Of a DNA stretch of 64,000 bases, positions 14,191 to 24,673 are shown piece by piece. A program made the translations under genes and the position numbers. The DNA lies in assembly GCF_002127545.1 (NCBI RefSeq), contig NZ_MUBK01000024.1:1-64000 (forward strand). The letters are read 5' to 3'. The first letter of the stretch is position 1, and every line of letters starts with the position of its first letter. A model generated the notes under the pieces. The model did no database searches. It was not told where the DNA came from and was given only the letters and a program-made list of their open reading frames with translations. Source of the stretch: Xenorhabdus beddingii. Lineage in GTDB: Bacteria; Pseudomonadota; Gammaproteobacteria; Enterobacterales; Enterobacteriaceae.

Positions 14191-15828
14191 TCACTGACGT
14201 TTGCTTAAGTTACACCAACCCAGCCCCCAGGATACCATTCCTGCGCCCATCAATCCCCATGACCATTGTTTCTGGCCTGTGATGAAAAACAAACTCCCAC
14301 AGATAAACAGCGTCGCCCCAATCCCCAGTAAATAAAGGGATTTTCGCTGCCTGATCTGCTGGTTCCTGAATTGTTGCGATATTTGATCAATACTGACTTG
14401 CAAACGTCGGTGCTGTTGAAGTGTGCCATACACTAATTCAGGAAGTTCCGGTAACTTTTCCGCCCAATAGGGCGCTTTTTCTTTAAAGGCTCGCACAATG
14501 GCGGGTATCCCAATCTGATCATGCAGCCAATCTTCCAGAAAAGGTTTTGCTGTTTTCCATAAATCAAGTTGGGGATAAAGCTGACGACCTAAACCCTCAA
14601 CGTACAGTAGTGTTTTTTGCAACAGGACCAACTGAGGCTGAACAGCCATATTAAAACGACGGGCGGTATTGAAAAGATTCAGTAAAACATGCCCGAATGA
14701 GATTTCAGCCAGTGGTTTTTCAAAAATCGGCTCACAAACAGTACGGATGGCAAATTCGAAATCTTCCACATTGGTATCGGCAGGAACCCATCCCGAATCA
14801 ACATGCAGTTCAGCGACCCGACGATAATCACGATTGAAGAAGGCAATGAAATTTTCAGCCAGATAGCGTTTATCCTCTTTATTCAAAGAACCCACGATGC
14901 CGTAATCAATACCGATATAAATAGGGTCTTGCGGATTTTCATAACTGACAAAAATATTGCCGGGGTGCATGTCTGCATGGAAAAAGCTATCGCGAAACAC
15001 TTGGGTGAAGAATACCTGAACCCCACGTTCAGCCAACAATTTCATATTGGTGTTCTGTGCTTCTAAAGCCGCAATATCAGACACCGGGATACCATAAATG
15101 CGTTCCATAACCAAAACATCCTCCCGACAATAAGCAGGATAAATTTCTGGCACGTAAAGCATCGGGCTATCTTCAAAATTCCGGCGTAATTGAATGGCAT
15201 TTGCAGCTTCACGCAACAAATTCAGCTCATCAAGCAACGTTTTTTCATATTCACGTACAACTTCACGCGGACGAAGACGGCGACCGTCGGGAAAAAGAGG
15301 CAGCAGATTGGCCAAACGATACATTAACCGTACATCAGCCTTGATAACCGGCAAAATATCCGGACGAATGACTTTCAGGACAACTTCTTTACCATTCTCT
15401 TTCAAGCGGGCGGTATGCACCTGGGCAATAGACGCTGAAGCCAGTGGCACCGGATCAAAGTCCTCAAACCACGTCTCCAGAGGCCCTTCTAATGCAGCTT
15501 CAATCGATTTTCTCGCCACAGCGCCATCAAAGGATGCCACCCGATCTTGCAACATCGAAAGCTGATCTGCGATTGCAGGCGGAAACAGATCCCGGCGGGT
15601 AGAAAGCATTTGACCGAATTTGATCCAGACAGGACCCAGCTCTTGCAATGCCAAACGCAAACGTTCACCAAGCGGTTTATCTTTGTGCCGATTCGGTATC
15701 CAAAACAGGAAATAACGCCCGAAACGCAGCGGCCACGTCAGGCGAATATTAGGGATCAGTTCGTCCAACCCATAGGAAAGAAAAATTCGGATAATAAAGT
15801 AAAGTCGTTTGATCTCACCGGGCGTCAT
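14191..15828 (-). CDS. ubiB: Ubiquinone biosynthesis kinase-like protein UbiB
   Basis: UbiB is an atypical kinase/ATPase of the ABC1/ADCK family needed for ubiquinone synthesis, anchored at the inner membrane. The 545-residue protein shows the family KxGQ motif ([14 protein letters not shown], about residues 72-85), the Ala-rich loop ASASIAQVH, the catalytic [12 protein letters not shown] segment (about 284-295) and GIDYGIVG in place of DFG. Two C-terminal hydrophobic helices anchor it. The start ATG lies 14 bp inside the end of ubiJ, so ubiE-ubiJ-ubiB is an operon as in E. coli. Confidence 0.96.
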   Translation of the reverse strand: MTPGEIKRLYFIIRIFLSYGLDELIPNIRLTWPLRFGRYFLFWIPNRHKDKPLGERLRLALQELGPVWIKFGQMLSTRRDLFPPAIADQLSMLQDRVASFDGAVARKSIEAALEGPLETWFEDFDPVPLASASIAQVHTARLKENGKEVVLKVIRPDILPVIKADVRLMYRLANLLPLFPDGRRLRPREVVREYEKTLLDELNLLREAANAIQLRRNFEDSPMLYVPEIYPAYCREDVLVMERIYGIPVSDIAALEAQNTNMKLLAERGVQVFFTQVFRDSFFHADMHPGNIFVSYENPQDPIYIGIDYGIVGSLNKEDKRYLAENFIAFFNRDYRRVAELHVDSGWVPADTNVEDFEFAIRTVCEPIFEKPLAEISFGHVLLNLFNTARRFNMAVQPQLVLLQKTLLYVEGLGRQLYPQLDLWKTAKPFLEDWLHDQIGIPAIVRAFKEKAPYWAEKLPELPELVYGTLQQHRRLQVSIDQISQQFRNQQIRQRKSLYLLGIGATLFICGSLFFITGQKQWSWGLMGAGMVSWGLGWCNLSKRQ

Positions 15829-16534
15829 ATTTTTCCTCCAGTGCGGCCAACCGTTTCTCTATTTGAGCCATCTGATTGGCAACGGCATGAACTTCTTCGC
15901 TAAAATAAGCAACTTCCAGAGCACTGGGTAAGAATTTCCATTCTTCCGTCAAAGATTCGGTGAGATAGGTTTTCTTCCTTGCGAGGGAATGGCTGACAAA
16001 TTCCATGCTTTTTTTCACCATCCGACTCATACTTTCTGCGGCAATATCACCGACATAAGGGGAGAGGTAATGAGCCGGGTCCCACTCCGACATATCCAGC
16101 AAGGCTGACCACTGTTGAATGACCTGCATATCCCCTTCAATGACGATCTCACCGCTGTTAATCAACGCGGAAAGACATCGGCGATCCCGCAGTTTGAGTA
16201 AGGCAGGGAGCGTCGTTTTCATTGAGCAATCCGCAGAATCTGACCACTGGCTCAAAACATCCACCCGCTTCTCACTGAATATCAGTACCAGTGGTGTTTT
16301 GATTTCTTTCAGTTTGATGGACAGTATCTTGCCGACTAATCTCAAGCGGGTTGGCTTCAATACATTTTCCCGATACAACAGATAATTCAGAGTCGTTTCC
16401 AGAAAAGCCGTCAGAACGGAAAACAATACGTTGTCATTCACGCTGTAATTCACATTGTCATTCAATCCGGCAGGACTCTCAGGTGAGTTCGATACCGTAG
16501 AATTCATGCTATGGCTTGATGAGGGGGTTTCCAT
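15815..16534 (-). CDS. ubiJ: Ubiquinone biosynthesis accessory factor UbiJ
   Basis: UbiJ carries an N-terminal SCP2 lipid-binding domain and a C-terminal coiled coil. In E. coli it joins UbiK and organises the soluble Ubi metabolon. Conserved segments are [27 protein letters not shown] and PYVGDIAAE; the final helix ends in [12 protein letters not shown]. The product is 239 residues from ATG 16534, one base after the ubiE stop, compared with about 201 in E. coli. The extra N-terminal ~40 residues are Ser/Asn-rich and low-complexity. A later start is possible; an ATG also lies at 16507. Confidence 0.9.
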   Translation of the reverse strand: METPSSSHSMNSTVSNSPESPAGLNDNVNYSVNDNVLFSVLTAFLETTLNYLLYRENVLKPTRLRLVGKILSIKLKEIKTPLVLIFSEKRVDVLSQWSDSADCSMKTTLPALLKLRDRRCLSALINSGEIVIEGDMQVIQQWSALLDMSEWDPAHYLSPYVGDIAAESMSRMVKKSMEFVSHSLARKKTYLTESLTEEWKFLPSALEVAYFSEEVHAVANQMAQIEKRLAALEEKYDAR

Positions 16535-16535
16535 T

Positions 16536-17291
16536 TCAGAATTTGAACCCTTTATGCAGAGCAACGATTCCCCCGGTCATATTGGTATAAGAAACCTGGT
16601 CAAAGCCAGCATCTTCCATCATACCTTTTAACGTTTCCTGATCAGGGTGCATACGGATGGATTCTGTCAAGTAACGGTAACTTTCCGCATCCTTAACAAC
16701 CATCTGACCAATTCGAGGTAAAACATGGAACGAGTAAGCATCATAAACTTTACTCAGTGGTGCCAATATCGGTTTGGAGAATTCCAGCACCAATAAACGT
16801 CCACCGGGTTTAAGCACTCGGCACATGGAACGTAAGGCTTTTTCTTTATCCGTGACATTACGTAAGCCGAAGGAAATAGTAATACAGTCAAAATGATTAT
16901 CCGGGAAGGGCAGTTCTTCCGCGTTGGCCTGAACATAGCTCACATTGCCCACGATGCCGATATCACGCAACTTTTCACGCCCGACTTTCAACATCGAGTC
17001 GTTGATGTCCGCCAGAACAACTTGACCTTTTTCCCCCACAAGACGGGAAAATTTCGCCGTCAAGTCACCGGTTCCGCCAGCGAGATCCAGTACCTTATGC
17101 CCACGTCGGATACCACTTGCTTCAATAGTGAAACGCTTCCAGATACGATGGATACCAAATGACATCAAGTCATTCATCAAGTCATATTTTGCCGCTACAG
17201 AGTGGAATACCTCTGCCACCATATCTTTTTTTTCTTCTTTGACTACGGTGCGGAAACCAAAATCAGTGGTTTCTTTTGATTGATCTGCCAT
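16536..17291 (-). CDS. ubiE: Ubiquinone/menaquinone C-methyltransferase UbiE
   Basis: UbiE is the SAM-dependent C-methyltransferase that converts demethylmenaquinone to menaquinone and methylates the 2-polyprenyl-6-methoxybenzoquinol intermediate of ubiquinone synthesis. The 251-residue length equals E. coli UbiE. Signature segments are [10 protein letters not shown], the SAM loop [11 protein letters not shown] (about residues 68-78) and the family motif [17 protein letters not shown] (about 158-174). ATG 17291 (MADQSKE) is preferred over TTG 17315 by similarity. It is first in ubiE-ubiJ-ubiB. Confidence 0.96.
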   Translation of the reverse strand: MADQSKETTDFGFRTVVKEEKKDMVAEVFHSVAAKYDLMNDLMSFGIHRIWKRFTIEASGIRRGHKVLDLAGGTGDLTAKFSRLVGEKGQVVLADINDSMLKVGREKLRDIGIVGNVSYVQANAEELPFPDNHFDCITISFGLRNVTDKEKALRSMCRVLKPGGRLLVLEFSKPILAPLSKVYDAYSFHVLPRIGQMVVKDAESYRYLTESIRMHPDQETLKGMMEDAGFDQVSYTNMTGGIVALHKGFKF

Positions 17292-17366
17292 GTTATTTGT
17301 CCGCTTTTTATTCAAAAAAATTTATAGCAAGTGTACCAGCCTTTCCGACAAAACCCCATCCAGACT

Positions 17367-18722
17367 TCACTCGTTAGTTTGTAACGACCGGAAAGATTTC
17401 TCAATCAACTGTGAGTCCATAGGGCGCTTCACATCCACGCCCAAATCGCGAAAACCTTCAGCCTGGCTAATCAGATTGCCTCGCCCTTCGGCCAGTTTTT
17501 TCATTGCGCAATGGTAACTCGCCTGTGCTTTATTCAAACTTTGCCCCAACCCTTGCATATCATCCACAAATAAACGCATTTTGTCATACATTCTGGCGGC
17601 TTTATCAGCAATCAGACGGGCATTTTGGCTTTGGTATTCATAACGCCAAAGGTTATTAATAGTACGAACAGCAACCAATAATGTGGATGGGCTGACCAGC
17701 ATGATATTGTGTCTCAACGCTTCATCCAATAATTCCGGTGCCTGATTGAGTGCCACCAGATAAGCGGGTTCCACCGGGATAAACATCAAAACGTAATCCA
17801 GCGAGCGTAAACCGGGCAATTGCTGGTAATCTTTCCGGCTCAGGCCACGAATATGCCCTTTTATGGAGTTGATATGTTCCTGTAATGCCTGTGCCTGATG
17901 TTGTTCATCATGACTGTTGAAATAACGTTCATAAGCAACCAGCGACATTTTGGCATCAATAACGACGTCTTTTCCCTGCGGTAAATGCACAATAACATCA
18001 GGCTGAAAACGTTCACTGGTGTCGGTTTTAATGTTGACTTGTGTATCGAATTCATACCCTTCACGCAAGCCAGATGCCTCCAGAACTCGGGCCAACACCA
18101 TCTCTCCCCAATTCCCCTGTATTTTATTATCACCTTTCAAGGCGTTGGTGAGGTTGATTGCCTCTTTCGCCATCTGTGCATTAAGTTGCTGAAGATTGCG
18201 AATCTCATGGGTTAGGGTATGGCGTTCCCGGGCTTCCTGCCCAAAACTGTCCTGAACCTGACGACGGAATCCTTCCAGTTGTTCACGAAATGGCATCAGG
18301 AGATTATTGAGATTCTGGCGACTATATTCGTCGGTGCGAAGCCGATTTTGCTCAAAAATACGATTGGCAAGATTTTCAAATTGGGTATTCAGGCGCTGTT
18401 CGCTATTGATCAATAAACGTTGCTTTTCCTCTGCGGCCAATCTGGTTTCTTCAAGCCGAGTGCTCAGTTCCCGCAATTCAGCTTCCTGCACGCGATTAAT
18501 TTCACGTTGTGCCAATAGCTCCTGGTTTAACTGATCACATTCGGTACGCCAATAATGGGATTGTTCCAGCTTTTCATGACTGACCGCCAATTGACTGGAT
18601 AATTCACGCAGCTCCAGCTCTTTTTGTTGGATTTTCTGATGAACGGAAAGCCAGACGAAGATCCCTCCGCCCAGCCATCCACTTAAGCTGCCAATCAACA
18701 GATATAACCACTGGATATCCAC
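17367..18722 (-). CDS. rmuC: RmuC family DNA recombination protein
   Basis: RmuC is linked to suppression of inversions between short inverted repeats in E. coli and has a predicted nuclease-like core. The 451-residue protein has an N-terminal membrane anchor (about residues 4-24) and a long coiled coil (about 30-200). The conserved RmuC core begins at ALKGDNKIQGNWGE (about residue 194) and includes VIDAKMSLVAYERY and LDYVLMFIPVEPA. It lies upstream of ubiE on the same strand with a 75-bp gap, as in E. coli. Confidence 0.93.
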   Translation of the reverse strand: MDIQWLYLLIGSLSGWLGGGIFVWLSVHQKIQQKELELRELSSQLAVSHEKLEQSHYWRTECDQLNQELLAQREINRVQEAELRELSTRLEETRLAAEEKQRLLINSEQRLNTQFENLANRIFEQNRLRTDEYSRQNLNNLLMPFREQLEGFRRQVQDSFGQEARERHTLTHEIRNLQQLNAQMAKEAINLTNALKGDNKIQGNWGEMVLARVLEASGLREGYEFDTQVNIKTDTSERFQPDVIVHLPQGKDVVIDAKMSLVAYERYFNSHDEQHQAQALQEHINSIKGHIRGLSRKDYQQLPGLRSLDYVLMFIPVEPAYLVALNQAPELLDEALRHNIMLVSPSTLLVAVRTINNLWRYEYQSQNARLIADKAARMYDKMRLFVDDMQGLGQSLNKAQASYHCAMKKLAEGRGNLISQAEGFRDLGVDVKRPMDSQLIEKSFRSLQTNE

Positions 18723-18884
18723 CTATACACCCTCGATAACGTCATTGTCGCTAAATTCCGGTTAACTTTTTCGGCTCACTGACCTCAATGTAAGTTAAAT
18801 AGAGACTGTATAGATGTCCAGAGTATTTAATCGCTTTCTTTTCGCTTTCTTTCAGTTTGCAAAGCGGATCGCAATTACTCCAGC

Positions 18885-18929
18885 CACTCTTACCTCATCC
18901 ACTCTTACCTCATCCACGCTTATCCCACC
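18885..18929. repeat. 15-bp tandem repeat, three units
   Basis: Two exact copies of CACTCTTACCTCATC (18885-18899, 18900-18914) are followed by a degenerate third unit. The third unit contains the DedA stop codon. Confidence 0.85.
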
Positions 18930-19450
18930 CATTCGGCCAGCCATCGCAGGCCAAAAGCGCCCGGGGCTAAAATACCGAATGCCCAGATCAGTGCGGAAGC
19001 GAAATTGGCGAGCTGAAAATGACGTTTTGGCATGGCACAAATTCCGGCCACCAGTGGTACAACGGCCCTCAAGGGGCCAAAAAACCGCCCGATGAAAACG
19101 CCCCAGACTCCCCAGCGTTCAAAGAATCGGTGCCCACGAACCAGAGTTTGAGGATGGCGGGAAAGCGGCCACATTTTGCCGACATTCTCTTTATAGTGGA
19201 AACCAAACCAGTAAGAGAGCCAATCCCCAAAGAAAGCGCCTGCGGCTGCGGCTATCCATATTGGCCAGAACTTCAGTCCGCTTTCACCAATCAGTGCCCC
19301 TAATCCCAACAAAATGATCGTCGCTGGCAACAATAGAGAGATGAATGCCAACGATTCACCAAATGCCAGAAGGAAAATGATGGGGATGGCCCAAACTTCA
19401 TGCGCTCTTACAAAGTCCGTGACCAGTTCAATGATTTCATGCAGGCTCAC
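18920..19450 (-). CDS. DedA family membrane protein
   Basis: This 176-residue protein belongs to the DedA/SNARE-associated family of inner-membrane proteins that maintain membrane integrity and, in some members, flip polyprenyl phosphate carriers. The hallmark segments are GESLAFISLLLPATI (about residues 31-45), GAFFGDWLSYWFG (about 71-83) and F.GRFFGPLRAVVPLVAG (about 118-134, with the conserved Arg residues). About five hydrophobic segments are visible. It is shorter than YqjA/DedA themselves. Three 15-bp tandem units lie across its stop codon (18885-18929). The physiological substrate is unknown. Confidence 0.88.
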   Translation of the reverse strand: MSLHEIIELVTDFVRAHEVWAIPIIFLLAFGESLAFISLLLPATIILLGLGALIGESGLKFWPIWIAAAAGAFFGDWLSYWFGFHYKENVGKMWPLSRHPQTLVRGHRFFERWGVWGVFIGRFFGPLRAVVPLVAGICAMPKRHFQLANFASALIWAFGILAPGAFGLRWLAEWVG

Positions 19451-19526
19451 ATTAATCTTTCCTGTATTATCAGTGGAATGTCATAGGCTAGCACAGTACA
19501 AATGAACCCATGCCAACCTGATATTT

Positions 19527-20315
19527 TTATTCAAGAAAATAGGCTTGTAGTTTTTCTCGGGCGGCAATATCCAGCCCGATATCTTTTTCCAGCCAAATAT
19601 CCACGCTGCCATAATGTTGATTAATACTGTTTAGCGCAGTCACTAAAAATTCTTCCCGGACGGAATAAACATAAGCAAATTTTTCCACGACATTTTCACT
19701 CATGACTTTTGCATGTTCGTTCAATAAGTAGTCCCGGTACGAAGCCAGTGTAATATTGGTCAGCAAATAGTCTTCCATAACCGTATCCAAATCGGCGCCC
19801 AGTGCAAACAAAACCAGCGCAGAACCCACTCCCGTTCTGTCTTTACCTACCGCACAATGTTGTACAATCCCGCCTTTCTCCGGTTGCAGTAATAATGCCG
19901 CTAATTTTTTATACGCCGGGTTGTTGATGGGCAGCAGTTCATAGAGACGTGACATAAAGTCTTTTGCATCGAATTGCGCCAGTACCTCTCTATCTATCTT
20001 CTCCAGATTGGCATCCACTTCTTTGGAAAGCGGGTTTGCGGGGGCGTGGTGATAATGCGCGCCCTGCCATATCTGATCCGGCTTATCCATGATTTCGCTA
20101 CTATCACGATAGTCGATGATCTGAAAAAGGTTTTGATCCACTAAAAAAGCCTGATCATTTTTTGTCAGCCTGTCCAGTGCTCCGGAACGAAATAGCCGTC
20201 CTGACCTGATCTTGGCGCCATTATTTAGCGTCTTATTGCCTAAATCTCGAAAGTTAATGCCACCGCTCAAAGGAAGTAATGATGGATGAGATATAAATGT
20301 TGTGGTCATAGTCAC
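19527..20315 (-). CDS. Tyrosine/phosphoinositide-type protein phosphatase
   Basis: The 262-residue protein has the cysteine-phosphatase signature HCAVGKDRTG (about residues 164-173; CX5R with catalytic Cys and Arg). The N-terminal motif GGINFRDLG is typical of the bacterial tyrosine/lipid phosphatase family related to Listeria LipA and to MptpB. The general acid Asp lies upstream in the IIDYRDSSE region. No signal peptide is evident, so it is probably cytoplasmic unless exported by another route. The substrate is unknown. It lies downstream of udp on the same strand but 257 bp away. E. coli K-12 has no counterpart at this site. Confidence 0.85.
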   Translation of the reverse strand: MTMTTTFISHPSLLPLSGGINFRDLGNKTLNNGAKIRSGRLFRSGALDRLTKNDQAFLVDQNLFQIIDYRDSSEIMDKPDQIWQGAHYHHAPANPLSKEVDANLEKIDREVLAQFDAKDFMSRLYELLPINNPAYKKLAALLLQPEKGGIVQHCAVGKDRTGVGSALVLFALGADLDTVMEDYLLTNITLASYRDYLLNEHAKVMSENVVEKFAYVYSVREEFLVTALNSINQHYGSVDIWLEKDIGLDIAAREKLQAYFLE

Positions 20316-20540
20316 TCTTGTTGTGATTAAAGTATCCCTTCGCCTTGCTTGGGAGAGGTTGGGTATAAGATGTTATGAAAACAAATAATCATTGATAATG
20401 CTGTATCCGATTGAAAGTTATTAAACTAAATAGAGTAAGTAAACTAAATATAGTGATTAAATCCAATATCGTTATTAACACTGAACGTTATGACATTATC
20501 AGATTTTAGAATGAAAGGAAGAAAAGATCACACAAACGAT

Positions 20541-20564
20541 AAGGGCCGGAATATTCCTGCCCTT
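20541..20564 (-). terminator. Possible udp terminator
   Basis: An inverted repeat AAGGGC/GCCCTT with inner GGAATATTCC lies 9 bp beyond the udp stop. The T run is weak. Confidence 0.45.
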
Positions 20565-20572
20565 GGTAGATG

Positions 20573-21328
20573 TCACAGCAGACGGCGGGCGGCCTCAACA
20601 ACAATTCCCAGAGCGTTGCTTTCTGTTTTCTTCAGTAGCTCAACATCGGGAATTTCCTGTTGGGTACGGTTAACAATAACACCCGCCACCATACCGGCAC
20701 GCAGTCCCTGACTTGCACACATGGTCAGCAATGTTGCAGATTCCATCTCAAAGTTCATCACGCCCATTTCCTGCCACTCTTTCATGGAGCCTTGGAAACG
20801 ACGCACAACCCGACCGGAATAAGTATCGTAACGTTCCTGCCCCGGATAGAAAGTATCAGAAGAAGCCGTAATACCGACATGCGTGGCAGAACCGGATGAT
20901 TTCGCCGCTTCATACAATGCGTTGGTACATTCAAAATCCGCCACGGCCGGGAATTCCATCGGGGCAAAATGCAGGCTGGCACCATCCAAGCGAACTGCGC
21001 CTGTCGTTACCAATACATCCCCAACATTGATGTGTGGTTGAATTGCGCCGGTCGTGCCGATACGCAGGAAAGTACGCACTCCCAATTGCGCCAGCTCTTC
21101 TACCGCAATTGACGTTGAGGGGCCACCAATACCTGTAGAGCAAACAATAACGGCTTTGCCGTCAATTTCTGCACGCCATGTTGTAAATTCACGATGGGAA
21201 GCCAGATGCACTGGGTTATCCATCAAGCGTGCAATTTTCTCAACACGGTTAGGATCACCCGGCACAATCGCCAAAGTCGCGCCTTGCAGGTCACTTTTGG
21301 TGATACCTAAATGAAATACATCGGACAT
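20573..21328 (-). CDS. udp: Uridine phosphorylase Udp
   Basis: Udp cleaves uridine to uracil and ribose 1-phosphate in pyrimidine salvage. The 251-residue protein belongs to the PNP/UDP phosphorylase family. It shows the N-terminal phosphate-binding loop [11 protein letters not shown] (about residues 21-31), the signature [16 protein letters not shown] (about 65-80), RIGTTGAIQ and the C-terminal FEMESATL segment binding the ribose. ATG 21328 is chosen for its GAGGAG ribosome site and E. coli-like start ([11 protein letters not shown]). A CRP site lies upstream at 21447-21462, as expected for this CRP/CytR-controlled gene. Confidence 0.96.
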   Translation of the reverse strand: MSDVFHLGITKSDLQGATLAIVPGDPNRVEKIARLMDNPVHLASHREFTTWRAEIDGKAVIVCSTGIGGPSTSIAVEELAQLGVRTFLRIGTTGAIQPHINVGDVLVTTGAVRLDGASLHFAPMEFPAVADFECTNALYEAAKSSGSATHVGITASSDTFYPGQERYDTYSGRVVRRFQGSMKEWQEMGVMNFEMESATLLTMCASQGLRAGMVAGVIVNRTQQEIPDVELLKKTESNALGIVVEAARRLL

Positions 21329-21446
21329 ATCAGACTCCTCAACGAACAACTCAAAATTGAATACCTAAATTTAGTCAATACTCTGACATCTTTCAGTGAT
21401 TAAAATCATCTTGAATTGAAATAAAAAAGAAATACATACATGCATA

Positions 21447-21462
21447 TGTGACATAAATCACA
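21447..21462. promoter_or_regulatory. CRP-cAMP binding site upstream of udp
   Basis: TGTGA-cataaa-TCACA has both half-sites of the CRP consensus intact with the standard 6-bp spacer. It lies 119 bp upstream of the udp start. E. coli udp is known to be under CRP/CytR control, so assignment to udp is inferred. Confidence 0.8.
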
Positions 21463-21500
21463 TTAATGAAGGCGCCCTTCACAGAGCGCGATTTCATTAT

Positions 21501-22877
21501 TTACATCACAAAATTGAGGAGCAGGACGCCACACAGCCCAATTCCCCACGCAATGGTCGTAGGAATTGACCAGACAATGATCTGCTGCTTTACATTTTTA
21601 ATCCCCATCATCCGGTTAACCACCCAGAAAAAACAATCATTGAAGTAGCTGAAAAACAGTGTCCCCATGACCGCTGCCTGAGCTGCCACTAACATATTGA
21701 TATCCGGTATGTGACTGATAACCGGTGCTGAAATAGAGGCGGCGGTAATCATGGCCACCGTGCCGGACCCTTGAATGATACGTATTAAGGTCGCGATGAT
21801 AAACGGTATCAGGACCGGTGTTATGGGCAGATCGGCGATATATTGCGCCAGTATCGTTCCTGTCGAGCTTTCATTTAATACAGCTCCCAATGCGCCTCCG
21901 GCTCCCGATACCAGCAAGATAATACCCACGGTTTTTAACCCGGACTCCAGATGTTCAATCACCTCTTGTTGACTGACTTTTGGCATGAGTGTATAAACGG
22001 CCAGCAACACACTGATTGCTAAAGCGATAATCGGTGAGCCAAGGAAATTGAACATCTGAAAATAGAAATGGTTTTCCTGCCCGGCAAATCCATCAATTTT
22101 CAGCACCATGCCATTAATGACATTCATAAAAATCAGAACAATCGGCACGACAATCGGTAAAAGGGAAAGAAACAAACTCGGTAGCGGTTTATTGGCTTTT
22201 TCTTCCAGATAACGCTGATGAACTTGTTGCAAGTTTTCTTCTGCATCAGAGAGTTGGTATTCAGGGTATTTCGTCTCCAGCCATTTTGCATAAAGGGTAA
22301 TGCCGATAACACAGGGAATCGCCAATATCGCCCCTGCCAGCATCATGGAGCCGATACTTACGCCGAATATCCCGGCCACACCAAGCGGACCCGGAGTCGG
22401 CGGAACAATATGATGAGTCACCACCAACCCACCTGCCAGCGATACACCCAGAGTCAATACATTTCGTTTACCTTTCTTGGCTAATGCTTTCACCAGCGGG
22501 TAAAGGATCACAAAAGCCGAATTCACAAATATGGGGATACTGACAATATAACCGGTAATCGCCAAAGCCCATTCTTCGCGCTTTTGGCCCAGCCATTTTA
22601 CCAAGCTATAGGCGATCCGTTCTGTTGCGCCAGACACCTCCAATATCCGCCCCATCATGCTGCCTAATCCAATCACAATACCAATACTGCCTAATGTCGT
22701 ACCAAATCCTTTGCTGATCACCTCAATGACATGGCTTATTGTCAAACCGCCTGATATCCCAGCGATTATTGCAGCCATTAGCATGGCAATAAGGACATGA
22801 ACCCGAGTACGTAAGACCAGAAAAATCAGCGTAAATACTGCCACTCCCAATCCAATAATTGGAATATAAAACTCCAT
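21501..22877 (-). CDS. GntP-family gluconate/acid-sugar permease, copy 1
   Basis: This is a 458-residue inner-membrane proton symporter of the GntP family, with about 12-14 hydrophobic segments. It has the family motif THHIVPPTPGPLGVAGIFGV (about residues 154-173) and the SGSGG/GSGTVAMITAAS-like segments. It is the last gene of the ltnD-otnK-otnI-deoR-gntP-gntP string, where E. coli has a single permease YgbN. It is a tandem paralogue of the next gene, with the same length and very high identity throughout. The likely substrate is L-threonate or D-erythronate, inferred from context. Confidence 0.88.
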   Translation of the reverse strand: MEFYIPIIGLGVAVFTLIFLVLRTRVHVLIAMLMAAIIAGISGGLTISHVIEVISKGFGTTLGSIGIVIGLGSMMGRILEVSGATERIAYSLVKWLGQKREEWALAITGYIVSIPIFVNSAFVILYPLVKALAKKGKRNVLTLGVSLAGGLVVTHHIVPPTPGPLGVAGIFGVSIGSMMLAGAILAIPCVIGITLYAKWLETKYPEYQLSDAEENLQQVHQRYLEEKANKPLPSLFLSLLPIVVPIVLIFMNVINGMVLKIDGFAGQENHFYFQMFNFLGSPIIALAISVLLAVYTLMPKVSQQEVIEHLESGLKTVGIILLVSGAGGALGAVLNESSTGTILAQYIADLPITPVLIPFIIATLIRIIQGSGTVAMITAASISAPVISHIPDINMLVAAQAAVMGTLFFSYFNDCFFWVVNRMMGIKNVKQQIIVWSIPTTIAWGIGLCGVLLLNFVM

Positions 22878-23039
22878 CGTAAAACCCTATTTCAATCTGT
22901 GTTATTAGCGATAAATGCACAAATGGCATCGCTGAAAGGATAACAGCAGATCCAGAAAAACGGCTCCACTAATAATAACTTTCATCAAAAACTTCTTTTC
23001 ATAGCTCCTGGAGTTATCTTTGTAACGGAGTGAATTATC

Positions 23040-24416
23040 TTACATAATAAGGTTGAGAAGCAGTAAACCACACAGCCCAATTCCCCATGCAATGGTGGTA
23101 GGGATTGACCAGACAATCATCTGTTGCTTTGCATCTTTAATGCCCATCATCCGGTTAACCATCCAGAACAGACTATCATTGAAGTAGCCGAAAAATAATG
23201 AACCCATAGCCGCAGCCTGAGCTGCGACTAACATATTAATATCTGGTATCTGACTGATAATGGGAGCTGAAATAGAAGCTGAAGTAATCATTGCTACCGT
23301 GCCAGACCCTTGAATGATACGTATTAAGGTCGCAATGATAAATGGAATCAAGACTGGTGTTATTGGCAGACCAGCAATATATTGCGCTAATAGCTTCCCT
23401 GTAGAACTTTCGTTTAGTACCGCTCCCAAGGCGCCCCCTGCACCTGTCACCAACAGGATAATACCTACTGTTTGTAAACCGGCTTCCAAATGCTCAATCA
23501 CCTCGTGTTTACTGACTTTTGGCATTAGCGTATAAACCGCCAGTAATACACTGATTGCCAGTGCAATAATTGGTGAACCAAGGAAGTCAAAGACTTGAAA
23601 ATAGAGATGGTTTTCCTTTCCAGCTAATACATTAATTCTCAGTAACAATCCATTGATGACATTAATAAAAATCAGAGCTATCGGAACGATGATAGGCAGA
23701 AAAGAAAGAAATAGGCTTGGCAGCGGTTTATTGGCTTTTTCCTCCATATAATGCTGATGAATTTGTTGCGAATTTTCTTCTGTATCTGCAAAAAAATACT
23801 CTGGATATTTAATCTCCAACCACTTTGCATAAAAGGTAATGCCAATAACACACGGCACAGCCAATATCATACCTGCCAACATCATTGTGCCGATACTCAC
23901 ACCAAATATACCAGCGACACCAAGTGGCCCCGGTGTTGGTGGAACAACATGATGAGTTACCACCAGCCCTCCTGCCAATGCCACCCCTAATGTCAATATA
24001 TTGCGTTTACCTTTCTTTGCTAGCGCTTTTGCCAGTGGGTAGAGGATCACGAAGGCTGAATTCACAAATATGGGAATGCTGACAATATAACCGGTAATCG
24101 TCAAAGCCCATTCTTCATGCTTTTTACCTAACCATTTAATTAAGCTATAAGCTATTTGTTCAGTTGCGCCAGATACCTCCAATATTCGCCCCATCATGAT
24201 CCCTAGCCCAATCACAATGCCGATATTCCCTAATGTCGAACCAAAGCCTTTAGCGATAACCTCAACCACATTTCCCATAGTTAAACCACCTGCTATCCCA
24301 GCGATTACCGCAGCGATCAACATAGCAAGCAGTACGTGAATGCGAGTACGCAAAACCAGAAAAATCAACGTAAATACCGCCACGCCCAATCCAATAATTG
24401 GAATGTAGAATTCCAT
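23040..24416 (-). CDS. GntP-family gluconate/acid-sugar permease, copy 2
   Basis: This is the second 458-residue GntP permease, nearly identical to copy 1 from MEFYIPIIGLGVAVF to the C terminus. Most differences are conservative, such as VLIAMLMAAIIAG against VLLAMLIAAVIAG. The sequences upstream of the two genes also match in two blocks, so the duplication includes the intergenic DNA. The ATG at 24416 gives the same start as copy 1 and has GGAG upstream; an in-frame codon at 24434 is ignored. It lies downstream of the DeoR regulator and is probably the four-carbon acid-sugar importer. Confidence 0.88.
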   Translation of the reverse strand: MEFYIPIIGLGVAVFTLIFLVLRTRIHVLLAMLIAAVIAGIAGGLTMGNVVEVIAKGFGSTLGNIGIVIGLGIMMGRILEVSGATEQIAYSLIKWLGKKHEEWALTITGYIVSIPIFVNSAFVILYPLAKALAKKGKRNILTLGVALAGGLVVTHHVVPPTPGPLGVAGIFGVSIGTMMLAGMILAVPCVIGITFYAKWLEIKYPEYFFADTEENSQQIHQHYMEEKANKPLPSLFLSFLPIIVPIALIFINVINGLLLRINVLAGKENHLYFQVFDFLGSPIIALAISVLLAVYTLMPKVSKHEVIEHLEAGLQTVGIILLVTGAGGALGAVLNESSTGKLLAQYIAGLPITPVLIPFIIATLIRIIQGSGTVAMITSASISAPIISQIPDINMLVAAQAAAMGSLFFGYFNDSLFWMVNRMMGIKDAKQQMIVWSIPTTIAWGIGLCGLLLLNLIM

Positions 24417-24673
24417 CATCAAACTCCATTTCAATGTGTATTACTGGCGATAAATGCCCGAATGACATCGCTGAATGAGTGGTCACGAGTTAAAGAAGTT
24501 GGACATTGAGCATTAACCAATATAAATTGATTGAAATTCAACCTATGACTATTTTTAAATAAAACAAAAAGTAACTGGAAATCCCAAAAAAACGGGGGCG
24601 CCAGTAATAATATTTTTCATTTAAAACTCCCTTTCATAATCTTTTGAGACTATTTTGTAAGTAATAATTATTT

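Noticed and set aside
15194-15565. Plus-strand open frame rich in Ser and Arg
   Set aside because: It is the antisense shadow of ubiB; composition is typical of reverse-complement frames.
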